Positions 9,377-15,332 of a DNA stretch of 17,213 nt are shown piece by piece (position 1 is the first letter of the stretch; each line of letters starts with the position of its first letter). Below the pieces are notes generated by a model. The model ran no database searches. It saw only the letters and a program-made list of their open reading frames with translations, and was not told the DNA's origin. Where the stretch lies: NCBI GenBank assembly GCA_965363675.1, contig CBDTTW010000053.1:1-17213 (forward strand). Direction: 5' to 3'. The DNA is from CBDTTW01 sp965363675 (GTDB lineage: Bacteria; Bacteroidota; Rhodothermia; Rhodothermales; DASSAV01). Position numbers and translations under genes: made by a program.

Positions 9377-9424
9377 TGCAGCCGCTCGCGGCCTCTCCTC
9401 CGGGAGGGCTTGCGAGCGGCTGCA
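9377..9424 (+). terminator. Large GC-rich hairpin after nhaA copy 1
   Basis: TGCAGCCGCTCGC (9377-9389) pairs perfectly over 13 bp with GCGAGCGGCTGCA (9412-9424). The 22-nt interior can form a smaller CTCC/GGAG stem. It sits 24 nt after the nhaA stop. No U-tract follows, so it is either a non-canonical terminator or an mRNA 3' stabiliser. It separates the two nhaA copies, and a promoter-like element for copy 2 follows at 9480. Confidence 0.5.
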
Positions 9425-9461
9425 CGCATTCTCCACAGGCCTTAACACAGCCTTCCCCAAG

Positions 9462-9487
9462 CTTTTTCCTTAATTGTTGTATCTTCG
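9462..9487 (+). promoter_or_regulatory. Bacteroidota-like promoter of nhaA copy 2
   Basis: TATCTTCG (9480-9487) matches the TAnnTTTG -7 pattern approximately. A CTTTTTCC tract (9462-9469) and AT-rich sequence stand upstream, in contrast to the GC-rich surroundings. The leader of roughly 35 nt ends in an A-rich TTTAAAAAACAT just before the ATG at 9530, a feature that aids translation initiation in Bacteroidota lacking Shine-Dalgarno sites. Copy 2 is therefore probably expressed independently of copy 1. Confidence 0.55.
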
Positions 9488-9529
9488 GGGTCGTTCTGAA
9501 ATTGCCTACCCAAGACCTTTAAAAAACAT

Positions 9530-10882
9530 ATGGCCCTGCCAGAGTCAGGGGCGACGACCACCGCCCCTACGCCGCGGTTTCTACCGCGCATGTTCCAGCA
9601 GTTCTTCAAGACCGAGGCCGCCGGCGGCATCGTCTTGCTCGTCTTTGCCCTGATCGCCATCATCTGGGCCAATTCTCCCCTGGGTCACTACTACTTCGAA
9701 CTGTGGGAGACGCCCATCGGCATTTCGGTGGCGGGCTACAGCTTCAGCATGAACCTGGAGCTGTGGATCAACGATCTGCTCATGGCGATTTTCTTCCTCG
9801 TCGTGGGCCTGGAGATCAAGCGCGAGCTGCTCGTGGGCGAGCTTTCGACCCCGCAGAAGGCGGCGCTGCCCGTCGCGGCGGCGCTCGGCGGCATGATCGT
9901 TCCGGCGCTGATCTACACGTTCTTCAACGGCGGCACCGACGCTGCGCACGGCTGGGGCATCCCGATGGCCACCGACATCGCCTTCTCGCTCGGCGTGCTG
10001 GCCCTGCTCGGCTCGCGCGCGCCGGTCTCGATGAAGGTGTTTCTGGCCGCGCTCGCCATCGCCGACGACATGGGCGCCGTGCTCGTGATCGCCGTCTTCT
10101 ACACCAGCACCATCTCGCTCGTCGCCCTCGGGGCCGCCGCCGCGATTCTGGTGGTGCTCTACGTGATGAACCGCCGGGGCGTGCACGAGCCGGCGCTTTA
10201 CATCTGGGTCGGCCTGGCCCTCTGGGCGGCCGTCTTCGCCTCGGGCGTGCACGCTACGATTGCCGGCGTGCTGCTGGCCGCCATGATCCCCGTGCGCCGG
10301 CGCATCGACGCCCAGGGGTTCGTGGCGCGCACGACCAGCCTGATGGACATTTTCGCGCGGCATCAGGTGGGCGACACCGACCCGGACCTGGACGAGGTGC
10401 AGCGCGACGTGGTCTATACGCTGGAGAAGAACTGCGAGGACGTGCAGTCGCCGCTGGCGCGCCTGGAGCACGGCTTGCATTCGTGGGTCGCCTTCGGCAT
10501 CATGCCCCTGTTTGCTCTGGCCAACGCCGGCGTCGCCTTCTCCGGCAACCTCGGCTCCATGGTGGGGCATCACGTCACGCTGGGGGTGGGCCTGGGCCTC
10601 ATCTTCGGCAAGCAGATCGGCGTAACGCTGTTCTCGTTCCTCTCCGTCAAGAGCGGCCTGGCAAGGCTGCCCAAAGGCTTGCAGTGGAAGCACATTATGG
10701 GCGTCTCATGGCTGTGCGGCATCGGCTTTACGATGTCGATTTTCGTGGCGGGCTTGGCCTTCGAGAACCCCGCCTTCCTCGACTACGCCAAGGTCGGCAT
10801 CTTCGGCGGCTCCTTCGTCTCCGGCGTCGGCGGCTACATCATCCTGCGCACCCTCGACAAGGTCGAGCACGCGCACGCCTGA
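9530..10882 (+). CDS. nhaA: Na+/H+ antiporter NhaA, copy 2
   Basis: This second NhaA antiporter has 450 residues and lies 177 nt after copy 1. Key residues are conserved: D149 in ATDIAF, the Asp pair of AIADDMG (about 179/180) and the Lys of FGKQIG (about 361). The N-terminal half differs from copy 1 at many positions (for example LVFALIAIIWANSPLG against LACAVIALVWANSPYG). From the DPDLDEVQ motif to IILR the two proteins and their DNA are identical. The tails differ again: TLDKVEHAHA here, SLGPGRA in copy 1. It has its own promoter-like element and A-rich leader, so the copies may be regulated differently or differ in pH or ion response. A GC-rich hairpin follows the stop. Confidence 0.95.
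   Translation: MALPESGATTTAPTPRFLPRMFQQFFKTEAAGGIVLLVFALIAIIWANSPLGHYYFELWETPIGISVAGYSFSMNLELWINDLLMAIFFLVVGLEIKRELLVGELSTPQKAALPVAAALGGMIVPALIYTFFNGGTDAAHGWGIPMATDIAFSLGVLALLGSRAPVSMKVFLAALAIADDMGAVLVIAVFYTSTISLVALGAAAAILVVLYVMNRRGVHEPALYIWVGLALWAAVFASGVHATIAGVLLAAMIPVRRRIDAQGFVARTTSLMDIFARHQVGDTDPDLDEVQRDVVYTLEKNCEDVQSPLARLEHGLHSWVAFGIMPLFALANAGVAFSGNLGSMVGHHVTLGVGLGLIFGKQIGVTLFSFLSVKSGLARLPKGLQWKHIMGVSWLCGIGFTMSIFVAGLAFENPAFLDYAKVGIFGGSFVSGVGGYIILRTLDKVEHAHA
9902..10003 (+). repeat. Exact 102-bp block shared by the two nhaA genes (copy 2)
   Basis: Identical to 8381-8482. See the entry for copy 1. Confidence 0.9.
10377..10850 (+). repeat. Exact 474-bp direct repeat, nhaA copy 2 3' part
   Basis: Identical to 8856-9329. 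The 1521-bp offset is a multiple of three, so recombination between the repeats would leave a single in-frame hybrid nhaA. Confidence 0.95.
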
Positions 10883-10887
10883 CAGGG

Positions 10888-10936
10888 CGCGCGTTCGCCC
10901 GGAGCAGCGCCTGAAAGGGCCTCTCCGGGCGGCGCG
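10888..10936 (+). terminator. GC-rich hairpin after nhaA copy 2
   Basis: CGCCCGGAG (10896-10904) pairs with CTCCGGGCG (10923-10931). An outer CGCGC/GCGCG stem (10888-10892/10932-10936) extends it across a small bulge; the loop is 18 nt. It starts 5 nt after the nhaA stop, and no U-tract follows. Its position mirrors the hairpin after copy 1 though the sequence differs. The rest of 10937-11014 shows no gene and no convincing promoter. Confidence 0.45.
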
Positions 10937-11014
10937 TTACCGATTCGTGACCCTGCCCGCCGAACGATAGCCCGGCCTTACGTGTAGTAAAGGCTGAACT
11001 TATCGGCAGAGCGG

Positions 11015-11419
11015 ATGAACAGGCAGCTTGCAGGCAAGCGCATACTGATCGTAGACGAGGACGAGGCGGCGCTGGAGGCGCTGTGCGACGTGCTGGAGCA
11101 GCGCGGCGCGCGCGTGTTTCTGGCCGTCACGGGGCAGGGCGCCGTCCAAAAGGCCCCGGAGCAGCGCCTGGACCTGGTGGTGTGCAACTACGACATGCCC
11201 TTCCTGAACGGACTGGAGATTCTGCGTGCGCTGCGCGACTGCCCCGCCACGGCGCACGTCCGGTTTTTGCTGTACACCGACATGGCGCACCCCGGCCTCG
11301 AAGCAGACGCGCTGCTGCTTCAGGCGGATGCGTTCCTTCAGGAGGTCTCCGACCTCCAGGAAATCGTGGCAGCCGTGCCGACGCTGCTGGCGCGCCGCCT
11401 GCCGGCGCCGGGCGCCTAG
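11015..11419 (+). CDS. Stand-alone receiver-domain protein lacking the phospho-acceptor Asp
   Basis: The 134-residue product has the fold signature of a response-regulator receiver: an acidic cluster after strand 1 (LIVDEDEAAL, D14/E15/D16), MPFLNGLEILRALR around the active-site loop, and the Thr of LLYTDM (T88). The site aligned with the phospho-acceptor Asp (CheY SDWNMP) reads CNYDMP, giving Asn58. The conserved Lys of the KP motif is replaced by Glu110 in FLQEV. Phosphorylation of the usual kind is therefore unlikely, and it may be a pseudo-receiver acting as a protein-interaction module. No output domain is attached and no kinase gene is adjacent. The stop (TAG, 11417-11419) overlaps the stop of the convergent TPM gene within one CTAG. 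Confidence 0.8.
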   Translation: MNRQLAGKRILIVDEDEAALEALCDVLEQRGARVFLAVTGQGAVQKAPEQRLDLVVCNYDMPFLNGLEILRALRDCPATAHVRFLLYTDMAHPGLEADALLLQADAFLQEVSDLQEIVAAVPTLLARRLPAPGA

Positions 11420-12075
11420 CGGCGCTTGCGGCGCAGTTGCACTTCGTCCGGCAGCTCGTTGGCATCGTCGGCGCGGAGCGTGACGCCCGAGCGTTCGAGC
11501 AGCACCCCGCACATGCCGAGCGCCTCGACGAGTCCCTCAGCCAGCTTGCCCTCGCGGATGCCCTTCCGGATGCGCGTCACCACGGCCGCCCAGTCCTCGG
11601 CCGTGACGCGGCGGTTGATGCCGGAGTCGCCCATCACCTCGATGCGGTGCTCAAAAAGCGAGATGTAGATGAGGATGCCCGTCCGCTCGCGGGTGCTGAA
11701 CACTTCCTGCTCCAGGAACGCCGCCGTGGCCGCCGCATGGACGGTTTCGGCGAGCAAGTTGGTCCCGGCAAAGAAGCGGCGCGCCGCGGGGATGTAAGCC
11801 AGGAGCGCGCCCGCCGCCGAAGCCAGAGCGATGACGAGCACCGCGCCCCAGCCGGTATACAGCCACGCCAGCCCCCAGCCGTGGTAGAACCAGTGGGCCA
11901 GCACGATCAGCACGAGCGCTCCGAACCCGAAGCCTCCGGCGGCGCGCCAGAAGGCCACCTCGTAGCGCCCGCTCTGCTCGGCGATGAACGGCACGATCTC
12001 GCCTGAAGTCGTGCGCTCGGCGCGCGCTACAGCTTCCTTGATTTCGGTTACGTCCGCGTCGGAGAGGCGTAGCAT
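11416..12075 (-). CDS. TPM-domain membrane protein
   Basis: The 219-residue protein has a TPM-type domain (the YgcG/TLP18.3/Psb32/MOLO-1 family). It starts with TTSGEIVPFIAEQSG (residues 22-36) and continues as ERTGILIYISLFEHRIEVMGD (130-150) and VTAEDWAAVVTRIRKGIREG. Two hydrophobic segments (about 45-64 and 69-94) are inserted between the two parts, anchoring the domain in the membrane. The C-terminus is basic (LRRKRR). Some plant TPM proteins have reported phosphatase activity, but bacterial members of this type lack a defined function. The ATG at 12075 is preceded by a TATCTTGA element 31 nt upstream, so the gene may be transcribed separately from the metallophosphatase gene, which ends 48 nt upstream on the same strand. 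Confidence 0.85.
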   Translation of the reverse strand: MLRLSDADVTEIKEAVARAERTTSGEIVPFIAEQSGRYEVAFWRAAGGFGFGALVLIVLAHWFYHGWGLAWLYTGWGAVLVIALASAAGALLAYIPAARRFFAGTNLLAETVHAAATAAFLEQEVFSTRERTGILIYISLFEHRIEVMGDSGINRRVTAEDWAAVVTRIRKGIREGKLAEGLVEALGMCGVLLERSGVTLRADDANELPDEVQLRRKRR

Positions 12076-12106
12076 GCAGCGCGTGGCAATTCGGGGAAAG
12101 GGCGCT

Positions 12107-12114
12107 TCAAGATA
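12107..12114 (-). promoter_or_regulatory. Bacteroidota-like -7 element of the TPM gene
   Basis: On the minus strand the sequence reads TATCTTGA, close to TAnnTTTG, 31 nt before the ATG at 12075. A -33 element would fall inside the end of the upstream gene and is not recognisable, so this is a partial promoter call. Confidence 0.4.
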
Positions 12115-12123
12115 CGCAACGCC

Positions 12124-13047
12124 TCAGGCGATATCGAGCGCCGCGCCGACGGGGTAGTGGGCCGCCTGCAAGGATTGCGGCGCGCCCGCGCGGTCGAACG
12201 GCGCGTCGATGCGGCCGAGGCGCACGCCCGCCCAGCCGACCTGGTGGATGAGCGTTTCCCAGCCGTCCGGGGCGGCCACGCGCACCGGCGCGTCGAGGAA
12301 GGTGTGGGTATGGCCGCCGAGGATCAGGTCGATGCCGCTGACCTGCCCGGCCAGGCGCAAATCGCTGATCTGGTCGTCGCGGTAGCGGTAGCCGAGGTGC
12401 GAGAGGCACACGACCAGTCCGCAGCCCTGCCCCCGCAACTCAGCGACGGCGGCGCGGGCCGTCTCCACCGGATCGCGGTAGACGACGCCGGCATGGGCGG
12501 CGGGCATCACAAGCCCCGTAAAGGCGATGCCGAGGCCGAAGATGCCTACCCGAAGGGGGCCGAACTGCCGCACGAGGTGCGGGGCCACGCGCCCTTCGAG
12601 CGCCGAGCCGCGCACGTCGTAGTTGGCCGAGACGAACGGGAAACGCGCGTGCGGCAGCATCCGCACCAGCCCTTCGACGCCGTTGTCGAAGTCGTGGTTG
12701 CCGAGCGTGGCTGCGTCGTAGCGCATGGCCGACATCGCCTTGAACTCGACCTCGCCGCCGAAAAAGTTGAAGTAGGGTGTGCCCTGGAAAATGTCGCCGC
12801 TGTCGAGCAAGAGCATGTGCGGTTCAGCGCGGCGCACCTCCCCGATGAGGCGCGCGCGGCGGGCCACGCCGCCCAGCCCGGCAAGGCGCCCGGCGTCGGC
12901 GGGCATCGGATCGATGCGCGAGTGGGTGTCGTTGGTGTGCAGGATGACGAGCCGCCCGGCAGGCGCGGCTGTCCCCGCCGCGAGGCCCGGCAAGGCCCCG
13001 GCAAGCGCCAGCGTAGAGAGAAAGCGGCGTCGGCTGAGCGTCGGCAT
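12124..13047 (-). CDS. Tat-exported metallophosphatase (catalytic half of 5'-nucleotidase)
   Basis: The 307-residue protein begins with a twin-arginine signal, SRRRFLSTLALAGALPGLAAG (residues 5-25), predicting export of a folded, metal-loaded enzyme. The UshA-type calcineurin-like phosphatase motifs follow in order: LHTNDTHSRID (D40, H42), LLLDSGDIFQG (D82, D85), TLGNHDFDNG (N117, H118), CLSHLG (H217) and LGGHTHTFLD (H246, H248). These residues bind the dinuclear metal centre that hydrolyses nucleotides or similar phosphate esters. The protein stops after the catalytic domain. The nucleotide-binding C-terminal domain is encoded by the gene immediately upstream (stop at 13055, a 7-nt gap). The two products probably act together in the envelope, although physical association is inference. 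Confidence 0.92.
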   Translation of the reverse strand: MPTLSRRRFLSTLALAGALPGLAAGTAAPAGRLVILHTNDTHSRIDPMPADAGRLAGLGGVARRARLIGEVRRAEPHMLLLDSGDIFQGTPYFNFFGGEVEFKAMSAMRYDAATLGNHDFDNGVEGLVRMLPHARFPFVSANYDVRGSALEGRVAPHLVRQFGPLRVGIFGLGIAFTGLVMPAAHAGVVYRDPVETARAAVAELRGQGCGLVVCLSHLGYRYRDDQISDLRLAGQVSGIDLILGGHTHTFLDAPVRVAAPDGWETLIHQVGWAGVRLGRIDAPFDRAGAPQSLQAAHYPVGAALDIA

Positions 13048-13054
13048 GGCGGCC

Positions 13055-13825
13055 TCAGGGGTTGGGTGGCGGCGAAGCGTTGCGGATGCGGCCGTCGAGC
13101 ACGGGCGTGAGCGTGCCCAGCCGCCGCACGTGCTGGATGAAGGCGTCGCGGAGCGTGACGGAGAGCACCTGCCGGTCCGACGCGCCGTCGAAAGCGGTGT
13201 AGTCCGCGCCGCCGCCGGCCAGGTAGTCCGACGTAGCGACGCGGTACGTCGCCGCCGGGTCGAGCGGGCGCCCGCCGATGCGCACCTCCCGCGCGCGCCT
13301 GCCGTCGAGCACGAACGAGAGGCCCGCCACCGGCTCGCCGCCCTCTCGGGCGATTTGCTGCGCGAGGCTGTCGATGCCTACGCCGCTGAGCGTCAGCACG
13401 ACGAGCATGTTTTCGAAGGGCATCAGCTCGTACAAGTCCCCCACGGTCACCGGGCCGGCGAAGATCGGCACGCGCAGGCCGCCGTTGTTCGTGAGCGCCA
13501 TATTCGCCGGCGCGCCCGCCGCCGCCGCCGCCGCCAGCATGGCCTCGGCCGCGAAGTTGCCCAGCGAGCCTTCCGGCGAGCCTTCGGTGAGCGTCTGCGC
13601 CGCCGTGCCCAGCACCTCGGCCACGCGCGCCTCGACCTGGCGGCGGTAAGGGGCCGCAAGGGCTTCGAGCGCCGGGTCGCCGGCGAGCGCGTCGGAGATG
13701 ACGGTGTACGACGCCGCGAGCGTATCGGGCCGCGCCGAGACGGCAGGGGCCGTAGGGGCCGTGTGGGCGCAGCCGGCCGCGAGCAGCAGCGCCGCCAGCG
13801 CAAGGCGCAGGGGAGAACGCATCAT
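13055..13825 (-). CDS. Lipoprotein with 5'-nucleotidase C-terminal domain
   Basis: This 256-residue protein starts with MMRSPLRLALAALLLAAGC, a Sec lipoprotein signal with lipobox LAAGC and lipid-bearing C19. The rest is the 5'-nucleotidase C-terminal (5_nucleotid_C) domain: GSLGNFAAEAM, MALTNNGGLRVP, TVGDLYELMPFEN, VLTLSGVGI and YRVATSDYLAGGGADYTAF. In fused enzymes such as UshA this domain binds the nucleotide and closes over the metal site. Here it is a separate gene placed before the catalytic half. The start ATG (13825) overlaps the TGA of the zinc-ribbon/TPR gene as ATGA, indicating translational coupling. An ORF extending upstream in this frame to 14224 is a shadow inside the TPR gene. 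An equally possible start is the next codon, ATG 13822. Confidence 0.9.
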   Translation of the reverse strand: MMRSPLRLALAALLLAAGCAHTAPTAPAVSARPDTLAASYTVISDALAGDPALEALAAPYRRQVEARVAEVLGTAAQTLTEGSPEGSLGNFAAEAMLAAAAAAGAPANMALTNNGGLRVPIFAGPVTVGDLYELMPFENMLVVLTLSGVGIDSLAQQIAREGGEPVAGLSFVLDGRRAREVRIGGRPLDPAATYRVATSDYLAGGGADYTAFDGASDRQVLSVTLRDAFIQHVRRLGTLTPVLDGRIRNASPPPNP

Positions 13826-14925
13826 AACCCCGACGCTCCCGGCGCGCCCGCGCCGCTGCCGCGTTGCGCCTGCATGTCTGCGATGGCCCCCAGGGCGGCC
13901 TCCGCGCGCTCGGCCTCGGGGCTGCCCTTCGGGGCAAGGCCGCGCACGCGCTCGAACTGCTCGGCGGCCTGTTCGAGCCGGTTGATCTGGATCAGGAACA
14001 CGCCTTTGTTGAAGTTGGCCCGCAGGTGCTCCGGCGCGGCTTCCAGCACCTTGTTGGTCTGGTTGATGGCTTCCATCGCGTTCTGCGGATCGTACTGGTA
14101 GGCCCAGGCCATGTTGGCCCGCGCGTCGTGGTTGTCCGGGTCGGCGGCGAGCGCCTTCTGGTACGCCGCGACGGCCATCGCCGCCACGGATACCTTGTGC
14201 GCCCCGTCGATGGACTCCATCCACTCGTAGTACAGATCCCCGGCGCGGCTCCAGGCGAGGGCGGTGCTCTCGGCCTGAGCGATGCGCTCGCCCTCGAAGG
14301 CGGCGCGGTCCAGGCGGCCCACGGCCAGGTACACGTCCAGCAGCTCGCGCTGTTTGGCGGCGCGGGCGGCCCCCTGCAAAGCGTTCATCTCGCCTTCGAG
14401 CGCCGTGACGCGCGCCTGCACGTCGGCGGCCAGGGGCAAATCCTGATGCTCGGCGCGGACCTCGTCCGGGTTGGAGACGGCGGAGCGGGATGGGGCGGCG
14501 GCCGTCTCGGCCGGAGCGGCGGGCGCTTTTCCTTTACGCGCCATCGTCGCCAGGAAGAGGGCCAGCACCAGCAGCACGCTCAGACCCACGATCATCCCCA
14601 GGCGACGTTTCATCTCGGCCTCGGGCGGAGCCCCGGCCGGCGCCCCCGCGACGGGCGGCCGGAGGGCGACGCCTTCCTGAAGGCGCGCGCCGCAGCGGCT
14701 GCAAAAGCGCGCGCCGGGGGGGCTTTGCCAGCCGCAAGCGTTGCAGAAAGCCCCGCCCGCACCCGGCGGCCCCGGCGCCTCGGGCGGCGGCGGAGCGGCC
14801 TCCTCTATCGTATCTTCCAGCGCATCGGAGACCGAAGCGCCGCACAAATCGCAGCGCTCGGCGCCGGCGGCCATACGGGCGCCGCAGAAGCGGCAAGAAC
14901 TCGTCGGGGAGGTCGTCATCAGCAA
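13822..14925 (-). CDS. Double zinc-ribbon, single-TM, TPR protein
   Basis: The order in this 367-residue protein is clear. Zinc ribbon 1 is CRFCGA/CDLCGA (C11, C14, C25, C28) and zinc ribbon 2 is CNACGW/CSRCGA (C61, C64, C75, C78). A Pro/Ala-rich linker separates them. A single membrane helix (about 108-128, RLGMIVGLSVLLVLALFLATMA) follows, and the C-terminal part is alpha-helical with TPR-like repeats, for example AVAAYQKALAADPDNHDARANMAWAY and NFNKGVFLIQINRLEQAAEQFERV. This predicts cytoplasmic zinc ribbons and a periplasmic TPR domain. The function is unknown, but the architecture suggests an envelope scaffold or sensor. The start may be M1 (14925) or M3 (14919). It lies 9 nt after the HU-like gene and overlaps the lipoprotein gene by 4 nt. 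Confidence 0.85.
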   Translation of the reverse strand: MLMTTSPTSSCRFCGARMAAGAERCDLCGASVSDALEDTIEEAAPPPPEAPGPPGAGGAFCNACGWQSPPGARFCSRCGARLQEGVALRPPVAGAPAGAPPEAEMKRRLGMIVGLSVLLVLALFLATMARKGKAPAAPAETAAAPSRSAVSNPDEVRAEHQDLPLAADVQARVTALEGEMNALQGAARAAKQRELLDVYLAVGRLDRAAFEGERIAQAESTALAWSRAGDLYYEWMESIDGAHKVSVAAMAVAAYQKALAADPDNHDARANMAWAYQYDPQNAMEAINQTNKVLEAAPEHLRANFNKGVFLIQINRLEQAAEQFERVRGLAPKGSPEAERAEAALGAIADMQAQRGSGAGAPGASGL

Positions 14926-14934
14926 CAGGTACGG

Positions 14935-15225
14935 TTATACGTCGCGCCGGCTGCGGTCCACGCGCCCGCGCAGCGACGGCGAGGGCCGGAACACCGGCAC
15001 ATGCCGCGCCTCGACGGCGACGGGCGCGTTCGTGCGCGGGTTGCGCGCCGTCCGTGGGGCGCGCGCCTCGACGCTGAAGCTGCCGAAGCCGCGCAAATCG
15101 ACGCGGCGGCCTTGCTCCAGGGCGTCGGCAAGCACGGCGATGAAGCCGTTCACGACGGCTTCCGTCTCGGTGCGGGTCAGGCCCGTACCGGCGGCGATTT
15201 GCTCTACCAGGTCGGCTTTGGTCAC
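14935..15225 (-). CDS. HU/IHF-family DNA-binding protein
   Basis: The 96-residue product is a complete HU-type histone-like protein. It has the N-terminal helices (MTKADLVEQIAAGTGLTRTE), the GFGSF turn (46-50), a basic beta-arm with RNP (P63, the residue that intercalates into DNA in the family), and the VPVFRPSPSLRGRV end. The C-terminal tail DRSRRDV is short and charged. The start is a GTG at 15225; no ATG fits the family's start. HU proteins dimerise and bend DNA in the nucleoid, and this one could be one of several paralogues. It is the first gene of the minus-strand cluster, 9 nt before the zinc-ribbon/TPR gene. Its promoter must lie in the 107-nt divergent gap with the M1 peptidase, but no convincing element was identified. 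Confidence 0.93.
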   Translation of the reverse strand: MTKADLVEQIAAGTGLTRTETEAVVNGFIAVLADALEQGRRVDLRGFGSFSVEARAPRTARNPRTNAPVAVEARHVPVFRPSPSLRGRVDRSRRDV

Positions 15226-15332
15226 GGTCGGCGGCGCGTTGAAGTGGAGGGCGGCGAGGCGTGGTGTATACGCCTGCGACCCCCGAGGGATTCGCGGCGC
15301 CGGGGCCGCCTCGCACGATTAATCTACTCTTT

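Noticed and set aside
8381..10850. Mobile element as the cause of the nhaA repeat
   Set aside because: There are no transposase, terminal inverted repeats or target duplications. The identity is confined to coding sequence of the paralogues, which fits conversion or duplication.
15226..15332. Promoters for the divergent HU cluster and M1 peptidase
   Set aside because: GTATAC-containing and TAATCTAC stretches are present, but no pair with sensible spacing was found. The region must hold promoters, yet none can be placed.
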